A DNA stretch of 64,000 bases from Cryptomeria japonica (lineage: Eukaryota > Streptophyta > Pinopsida > Cupressales > Cupressaceae): positions 112,358,433 to 112,422,432 of the forward strand of contig NC_081410.1 in NCBI RefSeq assembly GCF_030272615.1, read 5' to 3'. The notes below the pieces were generated by a model. The model did not search any database. It was not told the DNA's origin and saw nothing but the letters and a program-made list of their open reading frames with translations. Numbering within the stretch: the first letter of the stretch is position 1; the number at the start of each line of letters is the position of its first letter. A program made the translations under genes and the position numbers. This document shows, piece by piece, positions 23,184 to 35,071 of this stretch.

Positions 23184-25905
23184 TCAAATTCTGTCATGAA
23201 GGATGAGCATGTATAGTTTAGTATCCACCCTGTCCTCATTGGTCCACGTAACTTGGCTAGCACTACTAACCCCTTTGTTAGCAAGGTAGTTAGCAACAAC
23301 ATTAGACTCCCTATAAATATGGGATATAATGCAATTTTTGAGAGAGTTAATAATATCCTTCGCTTTATTAATCCATATCTTCACATTCCAAGAAGACTTA
23401 GATATACCTTTGAGATATTGTATTATATTTTTAGAATCACCCTCAATCCAAACATGTTTAAAGTTATGTCGCTTAGCAAGATTAAGACCTTGGAAGGTCC
23501 CAGTGGATTCAACTAGGTGGTTAGACTGAGTTCCCAAGGGGAGTGCCACCACTGAAATTAACATGCCATTATGATCTCTCAACACTCCCCCACAACTAGT
23601 TGGCCCATAGTTACCTTTGGACGCCCCATCAAAGTTAATTTGACCCATCCCTGCGGGGGCCTTCTCCAAGCTTGAATGACCCTATTCTTAGGATTAGTCT
23701 TAAGAGTCAAAGAGATATAAATCTGCACCTCCCAAGCCTTAGCAACCCTGAGATCATAGTCATTGCAGAGCAGTCTATGAGGACTAGGCTTTGGGTATAA
23801 AATAGAGAGGTTATCATTAATCCATATCTTCACATTCCAAGAAGACTTAGATATACCTTTGAGATATTGTATTATATTTTTAGAATCACCCTCAATCCAA
23901 ACATGTTTAAAGTTATGTCGCTTAGCAAGATTAAGACCTTGGAAAGTCCCAGTGGATTCAACTAGGTGGTTAGACTGAGTTCCCAAGGGGAGTGCCACCA
24001 CTGAAATTAACATGCCATTATGATCTCTCAACACTCCCCCACAACTAGTTGGCCCATAGTTACCTTTGGACGCTCCATCAAAGTTAATTTGACCCATCCC
24101 TGCGGGGGCCTTCTCCAAGCTTGAATGACCCTATTCTTAGGATTAGTCTTAAGAGTCAAAGAGATATAAATCTGCACCTCCCAAGCCTTAGCAACCCTGA
24201 GATCATAGTCATTGCAGAGCAGTCTATGAGGACTAGGCTTTGGGTATAAAATAGAGAGGTTATCATTAATAGCCTGATTGATTTTTTTGAAAACAATATC
24301 TGGCTGAAGGTAGGCCTCCTTGAAAATGTGGTTGTTACACTCCTTCCATATTCCCCAAGAAACATGTGGGAAAACAAAAGACCAAAGAGACTGTAAGATG
24401 TGGTTCTTAGTCAACACCTTCCATTGAAAAATAAAATCCTTGACCAACTCCAGAAAGATCCAACATAATTCCCATCTTTGAAGTACTTGACTCCAGACCT
24501 CAGCAAAAAAGGGGCAGTGCAAGAAGAGATGTTCAACAAATTTAGCTTCTTGCATGCAAAGATGACGCCTATTGGGAATGGAAAAACATCTCCTACAAAG
24601 ATTATCAGTAGTAAAGATCTTGTTTAAGATAAGGAGCCAAAAGAAAATATTGATCTTCAGAATTAGATGTTTAATCTAGACTTTAGACCTCAGAGGGGAA
24701 GGAGAAGAATTAACAGATAACAACATCATCCAGGCAACAAAGAAGTTACCAGAAGAAGAGCATATCCAAACCAACTCATCCTCAAAGTTATCATTCTCCA
24801 AAGAAAAAGAGTTCAAAGAAGGCTATAGAGGCCCAAGGGTGGGATTGACCAAAGAGAGGTTAACCCACCATCCATCAACCCAATAATCTGCCGCTTTCAA
24901 ACCAAAAGAAGAAATACAATCACCTTTAAAAGCCCCAAAAGTAGGATCAGAAGCCAACAAAGACTTACCAATCCAACAATCATCCCAGAACATAATACTT
25001 TTGCCATTTCCCAATTTTCAACAAGACCCCACAAGAGCAACATCCCTCGCCTTGATGATATTGTTCCAAAGATGAGATCCATTAGGGAGATTTGAGGAAT
25101 TGAGAAACATTCGAAATTTCTAACAATCATAAAGGTATTTATTATGCCAAAGGGTGTTCCATTCACTTCTACATCCAAAGGTCCTCTAGACTTTCTTAGC
25201 AAGAAGAGCATAATTGAAAGATTTGATACTCCTGAGCCCCAAGCCTCCATATCTCCCAGGTTTACACACACTCTCCCAAGCCACCAGAGGAATTATTTTC
25301 TGCTCCTCCACCCCATACCACAAAAATAGTTTTTGGATTTTCTTAATAATATCGACATACTTAGCAGGGATCTTGAATAAGCTCAAAGCATACATCAACA
25401 AATTTTGAAGAGTGGACTTAAGAAGTTGAACTTTCCCAAATTGGCTTAGCAAGGCACCTTTCCAGCCCACCAACTTCCTATTAAACCTATCAATTAGAGA
25501 GAGACACAAAGAATTAGGAGGCTTAGGCCCCAAAGGTAATCCCAAATAGGGCGAAGGGAGCATTCCAACTCGACAACCAAGGATATTAGCAATCTTTTTC
25601 TGTCTAGCCTCCGGGGTATTGATAGAGAATATGGAGCTTTTAGTTCTATTCACCATTTGACTCAAAGCACATTCATAAAGACTTAGGGTAGACTTAATAC
25701 CTCTAGATTCACCAACAATCGAGCTTCCCATTAAGATAGTATCATCAACGAATTGCTGATGGGAACAAATAAGACCTGTTAGGAAAAGGTTTCAAACCTT
25801 TTAAGGGTCCATTGCCCACTTGTTTCTAATTAAATCTTCCCAGGTTCTCTGTCGTAATAGTAAACAGGATAGGAGAGATAGGGTTGCCTTGTATTGAGGT
25901 CACTA
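23184..25905 (-). mobile_element. Plant L1-type LINE, 5'-truncated and decayed
   Basis: On the minus strand, in order: RT with QGNPISPILF (about 25880) and FVDDT (about 25750); the RT thumb region SLYECALSQMVN to GWKGALLSQFGKVQLLKS; a zinc-finger RVT block with HLFLHCPFFAEVW (24540-24480); and an RNase H domain INFDGASKGNYGPTSCGG, with WIEGDSKN and YRESNVVANYLAN (23640-23260). The ORF2 product would copy the element by target-primed reverse transcription. Endonuclease and early RT are missing. Several stops and frame changes break the remainder, and a 449-bp tandem duplication sits in the RNase H region. Confidence 0.85.
23371..24268 (-). repeat. 449-bp tandem duplication inside the LINE
   Basis: Positions 23371-23819 repeat at 23820-24268 with only a few substitutions (for example in GGAAGGTCCC/GGAAAGTCCC and GACGCCCC/GACGCTCC). 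The six bases ATTAAT stand at the start, the junction and the end (23367, 23816, 24265), suggesting slippage or microhomology-mediated joining. 449 is not divisible by three, so the frame is shifted across the junction. Confidence 0.92.
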
Positions 25906-26584
25906 TGGCTTTGTTTATTAAATTTGGGTTGTGAACTACTAAAATTTCAGCTCCTATGCTAAATTAATTTTTGAAATAAAAGTGTATCTAGAATTGGATT
26001 TTATGGCACATCTTGACATGTAGCTATAAAAATGTATTATAATGTTATGTATTTCAAGAAGCTAATAAAATTTATTAAGCATGTTTAAGAAAATGAGAGC
26101 AGAAAATTGGATGTGCTACATACTTGAATTCTACTGCTTAGTACACTTGTTGGCATAGACAAGTCAACTTTCAAAAGTTGTTTGAGTAGAAGTAGTGCAA
26201 GTTTAGTATTTTAGATATATTTACCAATAAATAACATGTTAGATAGTCATTTATCTATATAAAGCGATTGATTTTGTATAAAAATCGATTTCAAGATAGA
26301 AAAGCAACATTGAAATAAGTTATATACTAGATAAATTTCAAAGCTTAGAGACAAAGTAAATAGTTGATTTTTTTTAAGCATTGTTAAATACAAATAGGAA
26401 AAAATGAATATGAATTAGAGCATAGTCAATTCAAAACATTTGTTCTCATGAAATTCTGCATGATAATCCTATCTCGAAAAAGAGACAAGTCATTCATGAA
26501 GCCCTAAACATAACAATTTTTAGTATACGTTTATATCATTTAATCCATTTAGATTTTACCATGAACATATTACTAAAAGAGAAC
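25906..26584. other. AT-rich intergenic stretch
   Basis: No gene or recognised element. Confidence 0.5.
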
Positions 26585-26874
26585 AACCCGATACAAGTTG
26601 TAGAGATATGGATCGCACGGGTGGCAATTAGTCTCTTGTCACGAATCTCGAGGGGAATGCTGACCATTTTGCCAAAAATATCCCCCTCAATGTTACCTAA
26701 GGGCATTCAAACCCGTGACCCAACACTCTGATACCATTTGTTGGCCTAGTTTTCCGTTGCATCAAAAGACCGATTTATCAACACCCGATACAAATTGTAG
26801 AGATATGGATCGCATGGGAGGCGGTTAGTCCCTTGTCACGAATCCCGAGGGGAGCACTGACCATTTTACCAACA
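26585..26874 (-). mobile_element. TRIM-like miniature LTR retrotransposon
   Basis: In minus orientation: a 136-bp LTR (26874-26739) begins TGTTGG and ends GGCCAACA; a primer site TGGTATCAGAG follows (26736-26726, initiator tRNA-Met); then about 50 bases of non-coding interior ending in a purine tract GAGGGGGA; then a second, incomplete LTR (about 26676-26585) similar to the first over about 90 bases (CGAT..AGAGATATGGATCGCA shared). The size, tRNA-Met site and lack of coding match TRIM elements. The second LTR lacks its last 45 bases. Confidence 0.75.
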
Positions 26875-28652
26875 CATAATAGATATAGAATATATTAGTA
26901 AGAGAGCACAATAGATCTAGCATAGATAAACAATATCTAGCACGGTTTTTTTGCCTTTTCATGTTATTGCTCATTTTATGGATTTTGTTTGTATGCAAAC
27001 AAATTTTGATACCAAAATGCATGACATCAGTATGACATAACTCACTGAGGAAGCTTGCAATGGGAATATGGCTTACATCCACATGGAAATGATTTGTTGC
27101 ATAGAGGAACTCCTTTGAAACAATTGTCTCACAGTCAGAAAAGGTGTAAATCATTGTAAACATGATTCTCATCACAACCGAAATGATAATCATCCATATC
27201 AGATGTGGAAATAATGGACGCTGATGGGAGAGCTAGATTCATGGGTGTAGGGTTGAGAATATCAAACCAGTAAAGCCTTTGAAATATTTGTTGGTGCAAG
27301 TGCCAAGTGTATGTATCTTGGTTCCATCATTGATAGAATTCACAAATACTTTGTGTCCAAGTTGGGATTTGTTCCCAGGAAATTTTGGGTATTCTCTCAA
27401 GAAAGTGCAGAGTGGAGAAAATCCCTTGTGCTTCCTAATGGTCTACGAGTTATCTGTTCCATTTAGTGTTTGATTCAAAAGAAAATTGAATTATGAACAA
27501 CTGTCCATGGTAGTGGAGTTGCGGTAAAATTTCTTTTCCCGGTCATGGCCCTTTGAACATAGTGGTTAGCTAGAGTTGTCCATTTTATTCCAAAAGTGTT
27601 GTGTAATCTATAAAAGAGGGAATTGAGGTTGGTTGCATCCAAACTTTGCCAGATACATGATACCAATTTTGATTATTGCAATGGACACATCCAATTAATT
27701 CAATGGGCTCTGGATCCCTATAGAAATGATTTAAATTTCTAACACCTAATGGCCTAAAGGTCAAAAGACCTCTTTCCCACATAAACCTTTTGCAGGAGAG
27801 GCATGTTTTTTGGTCATCCTCGTAAAAGTTTTCAACATTATTATGCTCAATATTATGGTCAACAATAATTTTCTTTGATTTGATCATATTGCTTTTGCTG
27901 GTTTTTCTACAAAGGGAGTCTACAAATAAATTATTTTATCCTTTGAGATAGTCTACTTCAAAACAAAAGGGAGTGAGAGATTCTTCCCATTGGTGAAGAT
28001 AATTATTTTTATCACCTTGTGTGTAGCTTGTATTTTGAGAAATCCTTGAGCATTTTGCAACTCATACCTACCAAGGAAACATTTACGACGAATAGAAAGA
28101 ATCAAAATATTTTATGTTCACTGTAAGATGTGTAGTGACACTTTCATTTATTGTTGTTTTAACAATCTTACATGTCCGAAGATATTTTCTTCCTTATGAT
28201 GGGTGTGAAACATGTTTCATTTTATACCCTTTTGTTCCCATTGATTACCATTCCTTGCCTTTTTCCTAAGCCCTTTTTGCCATTAATTGTTCGAAAAATA
28301 AATAATATTTGATGTGTTTTTAAGAGGTGAAAGAATGTTTCCAACATATCAAAACTATTGAATTTATGGCATAATTCGAATGGTTTGCTGCAAGAACTAA
28401 AAATGGCGAGGAATCTAGCCAAATGAATGATAGAGCATAAAGAATGGAATGAACTACGAAGTGTGGGATGCAAACATTGCACACCTATTTGTCCCCATTT
28501 TTTGTATTTTGTCTTTTGAATTAGTAATTGTTACAACAAAGTCTTGGTTTGTGGCCTGTGACCAACCTAAATAGTTAAACTTTCCAGTTAGTTGGCCACT
28601 GACCATAACAAACTATAAACTCTTTTCCATTTTATGGTCTTTGATAGACAAA

Positions 28653-28654
<2 letters not shown>

Positions 28655-28714
<60 letters not shown>
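28655..28714. repeat. (TC)n(TA)n microsatellite
   Basis: About 14 TC followed directly by about 15 TA dinucleotides. Confidence 0.97.
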
Positions 28715-28718
<4 letters not shown>

Positions 28719-28952
28719 CCAACATGTTATGATTCAGATTAATTTCCAGTGTGTTGTGATTTAGTATCATCCCTGTGTAAGTTTAAGAGATATTTATAAT
28801 TCAGCTCATGTGATCAATTTGGTATTAAGCAAGATGATGAACATAGTAAATTTCCTAAAGAATGTAATCACGATTTGAAGAATAAGAAGAACAATTGCCT
28901 TAATCTGCATTTTAGACTCTACTCTTTGTTTTGTTATGTAATACTTCATGTT

Positions 28953-29042
28953 GCATTTCAACTTCTTGTCGCATTTCTACTTCCTGTCGCATCTCAACAA
29001 CTTGTAACATTTCAACTTCCTGTCGCATTTTCACTGATACCA
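28953..29042 (+). repeat. Five tandem copies of an 18-bp unit
   Basis: GCATTTCAACTTCCTGTC-like units start at 28953, 28971, 28989, 29007 and 29025. In the open frame they would encode a hydrophobic six-residue repeat of the type VAFQLL. No gene context supports translation. Confidence 0.85.
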
Positions 29043-30769
29043 TTTCAAGGCAACTCCAACAATCACATTTCCTAAGGAATTGAGTGTGCATTGATTGAGT
29101 TAAGCAAAAAGGTTTATGATAAATGCATTTGATAGAATAAATAGAATAGGATCTTTGATTTGAAGTGTAGGATTTAAAAGGTATGATTCAATTTAGTTGC
29201 ATCACATTCCCACTTGACTTGCTATCTTCATCCCTTGAGTAGATAACCACTATACCTTTCATTAGTCTACGATCCCAGATTGACATTTTTAGGTACAAAC
29301 TAAGGGAGTCCACTTGAATCCAAAACAAAACTTAAACAAGAGTTAATTTGAACTACAGTTTTACCGTACACCTTGGATATTAGAACCTTGTGTTGGTTCA
29401 GGACTAGGCCATTGTCAAAACATAACTTATGTAAGAATTTAAAATTCTTGTTACACATGTGAAATAAAGGTTTATGAGCAACTAGAAACTATAAATATTT
29501 TATAGTGTGTAGAAGATGTGTTGTGTTGCCACTGTGTTCTAAAAAATTGAAATAAACTATATAGAAATAACCTTGGTTATAATCTTAAGGGAACTAAGAA
29601 TTAAAAATAATATGAAAAAATAGTGAGGTAAAGGCTTTACTCAAAGGTCTTATTTTCTATGGCATAATATCTATAGAGTAAAAGCATTTCTTTGGTAGGA
29701 CTATCTTTAGAAGATTATAACATGGGGTTAGATTAAAAAAAAAGGTTTTACTGGATTAGGTAGATGCTCTTTGTTTAATAAGAGGAAAATAAATATTCAT
29801 CTTCTTTTGTTATGTGATTAGGTTACCATTACTGGAATCTTTTCCTTGAGTTTCTTCTAATTCTCTATTGTACAATATGATAAACTAGGATTTTCTTATG
29901 AATATTAATTATTATTTTTATTCTAATAGATGACTATGAGTATCATAGTTTTAAGAGGTGGATTCAAATAGATAATAGTTTTCAAGATAAAATAAATTTT
30001 ATAGATATGTGGATTCTCACAATTCCAATAACAGTATTTTGAGACCCGTCTCAAAGAGTTCACCATTACCAATGGAGAATAGCACACCATGTAGAATGGG
30101 GCTGCTGAGAAGTGCAAAGGTCATTCAAACATTAGGCACATACAATATAGAAGAAGAAATGGATATTATCACTATCATGTAGAGGCCCAGTTCTGCGACA
30201 AATTCATTATGGTCTTTTGTGTTGTTGGAACAAAGTGGTGAAATGGAACCATACAACGATAATACAAGCCCTTATCAAATGATTCTTTTCATAAATTATC
30301 TAATTAATTTTTGCACCAATTTTAAAACAATATTGGTCCTTCATGTTAAAAATGGTTGAATAAGAGCTAAATAATATGTTAGAATATGTATTTAAAGGAA
30401 AGGAAAGTAAGTGATAAATGGGTGAATAACAATAAAATCTAATTACGAGTTGCCAAAGATTCAAATGTTTAAGAATGTGAATTTAATTTTCACTCAAAAT
30501 GTAATCAATTTCAATTTAATAGAAGATTCACATCTTTTTAGAAAAAAAAAGTAATGTAATTACCTTGAATATAAATATCTTAGTAATGCTTGTAAAAAAC
30601 TAATTTAAATGTTACATAACAACCCTTTAAAATCAATATCTAATAATTGTTGATTTGACAAAATATATATTGAATTCATAACACTTACAAGAAGTACACC
30701 AAAAATTAAAAAAATTAGTACAATTGTTCCTCAAAACCGGTTTTAATTGGAACTTGACTAGAAAAGATC

Positions 30770-31190
30770 CACAAACCAGCACTTGGAAATTTTTTTAATG
30801 TATAGAATATTAAAATGTTATTGTACTTTTGTCTCTTAAAAAATGACAGAGTTTATTATATGTATAAAGGTTAAATAATATGGTGTAATTTAGACTAGTT
30901 AAAATAAAAGTGGAATGCTATTGAAGCTCTTTTGTTCTTTGGCAAAATCCTTTTCATCATGCAACAGGAGTTTATGGACCCTTTGTTCTATTAGCATAGG
31001 TAATTCAGGATGTTCTCATTCTCAAGGGTGAGATAAATTTGGAACCATTTGATTCTAATTAAATCAATGGTAGGTGCAGCCCAAAGAGTTATAAGTTTGC
31101 AAAATCAATAGCATTCTGTCATTAGCTAGCATGTTCCAGCATGTCCCTATCTCAAGTGGTGAGCCCCATCAGAGTCTAATTTGAAAAAAA
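30770..31190 (-). repeat. MES 3'-flank segment, inverted copy, distal part
   Basis: The reverse complement matches 19680-20060: shared blocks include TGATGAAAAGGATTTTGCCA, AGAACAAAAGAGCTTCAATA and TTTATACATATAATAAACT. No MES coding sequence follows at the 30770 end. Confidence 0.75.
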
Positions 31191-31332
31191 GGTAAATTTA
31201 GGTGTGTTGTCATTATATAACACTCTTGGTCCATCAGTGAGAACCGATTAGAGATATGTTCCATGGACCAGTGCTGGCCCAGTTGTTCAAGGAGAAAAGC
31301 AATGGAATTATGAAGTGTGAACTGTTGTCTTG

Positions 31333-31790
31333 TCAGAAGAAAGTTCCTAAGTCTTCAACCCCGAAACTCCGGAACCCCCAGGTTCCCAAGTTCCTAAGTT
31401 CTTCAACCTCGGAACTCCAGAACCCCCAGGTTCCCAAGTTCCTAAATTCTTCAACCCCAGAGCTCCGGAACCCCCAGGTTCCCAAGTTCCTAAGTCTTCA
31501 ACCTCGGAACTCCGGAACCCCTAGGTTCCCAAGTTCCTAAGTCTTCAACCCTAGAACTCTAGAAACCCCAGGTTCCCAAGTTCCTAAGTTCTTCAACTCT
31601 GGAACCCCCAGGTTCCCAAGTTCCTAGTTCTTCTACCTCGAAACTCTGGAACCCCCAGGTTCCCAATTTCCTAAGTTCTTCAACCCCGAAACTCTGGAAC
31701 CCCCAAGTTCTCAAGTTCCTAGTTCTTCTACCCTGGAAGTCCGGAACCTCGAAGTTCCCAAGTTGCTAAGTCTTTCCAACTTCGGTGACC
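31333..31790 (+). repeat. 47-48 bp minisatellite, about nine copies
   Basis: GGTTCCCAAGTTCCTAAG-type units start at 31381, 31429, 31477, 31524, 31571, 31611, 31658, 31705 and 31752. The period is 48 then 47, with one 40-bp copy. In part of the array the 48-bp period keeps the frame and would encode a repeated NPQVPKFL, but nothing shows it is translated. Confidence 0.93.
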
Positions 31791-31875
31791 CAGGTCTCCA
31801 AAATTTCCCCAACTTTGGTGACCCAGGTCTCCGAAGTTCCCCCAACTTCAGCGACCTAGGTCTACGAAGTCTTCC
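31776..31875 (+). repeat. 33-bp minisatellite, three copies
   Basis: Units of the type CCAACTTCGGTGACCCAGG follow the first minisatellite, with a period of about 33 bases that would encode NFGDPGLRS-like repeats. Confidence 0.85.
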
Positions 31876-32879
31876 AAACTACTTCTGGCTTGCAACACTT
31901 CCGGATGGCGTGATCGACACTCAAAGCTTTAAATGCTCCGACAACTTTGGTGACTTATGCACCTTCTTTTGTGGAGCCATAGGGGTGCATTTAATGTTTT
32001 TGGCAAGATTTGCATCAAGGGAGGTACGAGGCCATGCTTGTTGTGGTGACTTATGTCATTTCTGCATACTCTGAATTTGGAAGGTCAGTAAATCCACCCT
32101 TCTTAGAATCGCCTTTTGTGGGTATGGCTAGGTTGCTTGCATGTACAAGTCAAGTGCATGCACTTCCCCGCACTCCCAGACTGACATACAGGGGTCATGA
32201 TCACTCTTGTAACCATTTTTTTATATAAAGGCTATTAAGCCTCATTGTAAAGGGTTCGTTGGCTTGAGCTATTCCATGCTCTCCCACTTCTCTTATATTT
32301 ATCTTGCATTTGTGCAACTATAAGTTTGGCCATTGGCCTTATAATTAATTGAAATCGCCATTCTTGCCTACTATCAACTTATGCATGCCGTGTATGTTTC
32401 CTTACCTTCATGATAGGTGTATTTTTTGTGGTTCTTCTCTCATATATGTTGTGTTAAATTTATTTATGAGTGTGACTTGTGGGAAACCTTCTCCCCTCTT
32501 GGCATTCAGTGAATTCTAACCTTTGTACATGCATTGGGGTCACTCATACAACTGAACTTTGTGCATCTCCTAGGTGTTTTAGTTGATTTTTTGTGTCATT
32601 TCGAGTAGGGAGAGGAAAAATTTATTCTTGGTGCATCACCTTCTTTTATTTCAAGCATTTCTCTCTTCCCTTTACCTCTACAATTTGTTAGGATAGGCCT
32701 AGGAGTTAGTTTTGAAGTGTTGAGTTGGTTCAACACCTGCACCTGGATTGAGAAGGAAGCTGACCTTCTCTAGAGATTCAACCCCCTTGCGCAAGGTTCC
32801 ACACTTTGGGGTTGTTTCCATGTTTCACAAGGTTGCTGAGTTGATAGCTCGGCAAGGGTGCAAGCGTTTGTGATGACAA

Positions 32880-33075
32880 GGTGATCCAAGATGGAACACT
32901 TTGGCAAGTTTTTTTCTTAGTCTCTTTGTAGTGTTGTAAGTTTAAAACTAATTTATATTGCATCGTTATGGAATGGCATATAATTGCACCATTATACAAT
33001 CAAAGTAGGTCTCTATTGTGTTTGCCCACGGGTCCATGAACCAATAAGATAACAAGGAAGTGATGTGTTTTCACT
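32880..33075 (-). repeat. MES 3'-flank segment, inverted copy, proximal part
   Basis: The reverse complement matches 19250-19390 and 33775-33920, for example ATGGTGCAATTATATGCCAT, CACTACAAAGAGACTAAG and GTGTTCCATCTTGGATCAC. With 33775-33920 it forms a long inverted repeat with a spacer of about 700 bases. It lacks the LINE insertion found at 19389. Confidence 0.8.
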
Positions 33076-33774
33076 ATATAGGACTTTTCTTTTTAATTCA
33101 TTTAATAGAATTTGTGCATTGTTAATACATATCATAGATATTATTAGTTCTTATGAAAGGCTTTGGATTCTTAATATTCATGAAACCCATATCTATCCAT
33201 CCATAGATTATCATTACCACTTGTCTTTGTCACCTTTTCCCATTCTCATTCTTATGCCCTCTATTTCTAAATTAACCAAATCCTTTTCTATTTTCAACGT
33301 TCAACTAATCACACTATTAGACATTGCATCCCTTGATTGACTTAAAATAATACTTAAATAGAGTGATACATTCCATATAACAAAATGACATGACTTGAAA
33401 TAATGGTTAAATAGAATAGTGCATTTAAGCCACTGACTTCCAATAATATTTGAATAAAATAGATACTTCAACCTGCAAAAATTTTCAATAATATCCCAAA
33501 ATTGACTTTATATAAAGAGTTGATTTTAAATAAAACAGGTGCGCGAATGGTGAAACTTTCGTTGAGCATTGAGTAATCCAAAAAGATAAAAATCATCTAT
33601 TGATTTTTACTGAATGGTGGAATTTTCATTGCCGAGAATGTGACAGCTACCCTTTTTTGACCGTGAAAGCCTTTCATGGGGGTTCATAATATCTGTGATA
33701 TCATCTATTACCAATGCACAAATTCTACCATTGAATGGATTAAAAAGAAAATTCCTCTACAGTAAAAACACATC
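33076..33774. other. Spacer between inverted flank copies
   Basis: AT-rich; no gene seen. Confidence 0.5.
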
Positions 33775-34020
33775 GCTTCCTTGTTATCACAAGAGAGACC
33801 CACTTTGATTGCATAATGGTGCAATATAAATTAGTTTCAAACTTAAACACTACAAAGAGACAAAAACTTGCCAAAGTGTTCCATCTTGGATCACAACTTT
33901 GCCTTTATTTATGCTTTTCAAATTAAACACTGATGGTGCTCGCCACTTGTGGTAGATGGGACATGCTATTGATTTTCCAAACTTACACAAAGAGATTAAA
34001 ATGCAATAACACATACTATC
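33775..34020 (+). repeat. MES 3'-flank segment, copy with gene C
   Basis: Contains ATGGTGCAATATAAATTAGT, CACTACAAAGAGACAAAAAC (uninterrupted LINE target) and GTGTTCCATCTTGGATCAC, directly downstream of MES copy C. Confidence 0.8.
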
Positions 34021-34135
34021 ATAAGTATTAAATAAAGCAAAGTTAATTATAATAACAAGTCAAGCTTTCCTCTGAGACTAAAAGATTACAGAACCTTCAT
34101 CCCCCATTTTTTTCTGGCTTTCAGCCATAGCAAAC

Positions 34136-35071
34136 TTAGTGGTAGCTGCTTGAAATCTCATCCAAAATCTCAGCCAAACGAGAAGGATAGCAAAAGAATG
34201 CCATGTGATCAGAGCCTTCCATTTCATAAACTCTATCAGGAGGGTTTTCAGCTATCATTTTCCTCTGCAACTCTTCCCAAATGGCCTTATCATCCTTGGC
34301 CACTACATAAACCCTTGGGACTCTTCCATATCTCTCTTGGCTAAATATCACCTTTTCATCTATTAAAGGAAACTTCTTCCTAAGCAATTCCCCTAGAGCA
34401 ATATCCTACACTTTCATTTCTCCAAATTAATCATTCATAACATACAATTAAATAAAAATCAATGGCAGAAGATATATAACTGGTTACCTCAGTTGGGCAG
34501 TTTTGGTACAAGATTTGCCTTGAGAAAGTATGGCCAAAATTGAATGAAATGGGAATTCCATTCTCCCCCATAACAAATTCTGTGTCTCCCCATGACTGAA
34601 TTCTGGCCTGCACCTCACTTATCATTTCAATGGCAGAACTCCCACTGAGAGGCATGAATGCTGTCAAAAACACAGCAGCTTTGATCTTCTCTGGGAATTG
34701 CTCCATCATTAAGCTCAAACTCATGCCTCCCATACTGTGACCCACCAATATTACCTGCACCCAACAGATTAAAATCAGATGGAAGTAAAACAGATTGTAT
34801 TAAGAGAAAAAATTTAGTAGTGGTGCAGAGACCATACTTTTTCTTGGGGAGGAAGAGAGTTGAACAAATGGGTAAGGGGTTGATTTATGTCAGACCATGT
34901 TTGAATTTGATGGGCATCCAGAGAGTGAATTCCACAGGAAGAAAGATCTATTGCAGTGGCATGATGGCCTGCCTTTGTGAGGAAAGGGAGGAGTTTGTAC
35001 CAACACCAGGCTCCATGACATGCTCCATGAACCAGCACAAAATGTGCCCTTGCCTCTGCCTTTGCCTCCAT
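34136..35071 (-). CDS. MES/SABP2-like methylesterase, copy C
   Basis: Exons 35071-34838, 34754-34488 and 34405-34136 give 256 residues, with introns of 83 and 82 bases (the second uses a TAG acceptor). The start is set by alignment with A and B; an in-frame Met at 35107 would add 12 residues. It has VLVHGACHGAW, GHSMGG, AKDDK and GSDHM. Unlike A and B, it has Met after the catalytic His, as in SABP2, so its pocket may be closest to the ancestral esterase. The segment LIDEKVIF in exon 3 replaces IQGEVVF of the others. Ends in TAA. Complete reading frame; no defect seen. Confidence 0.9.

Larger units (their letters stand above)
26875..30769. other. Long non-coding stretch
   Basis: I see no gene with support; the open frames are short and without domains. 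Two simple arrays in it are listed separately. Confidence 0.5.
31191..32880. mobile_element. Insertion splitting the inverted MES flank; carries minisatellites
   Basis: Compared with the uninterrupted flanks at 19.6 and 33.9 kb, about 1.7 kb of unrelated DNA lies between the two inverted flank parts. It carries two minisatellites (31333-31790 and 31776-31875) and a TATATAAAGGCTATTAAGCC stretch near 32222 that resembles the promoter/R region of a plant LTR. I therefore suspect a solo LTR or a non-autonomous retroelement, but could not fix its ends or a target duplication. Confidence 0.5.

Noticed and set aside
31256-32074. Repeat protein genes over the minisatellites
   Set aside because: Frames exist only because the unit length is a multiple of three in part of the array; copies of 47 and 40 bases break it and no gene context is present.
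16347-35071. Hydroxynitrile lyase genes
   Set aside because: The Thr and Lys typical of the Hevea-type enzyme are replaced by Gly and Ser/Met.
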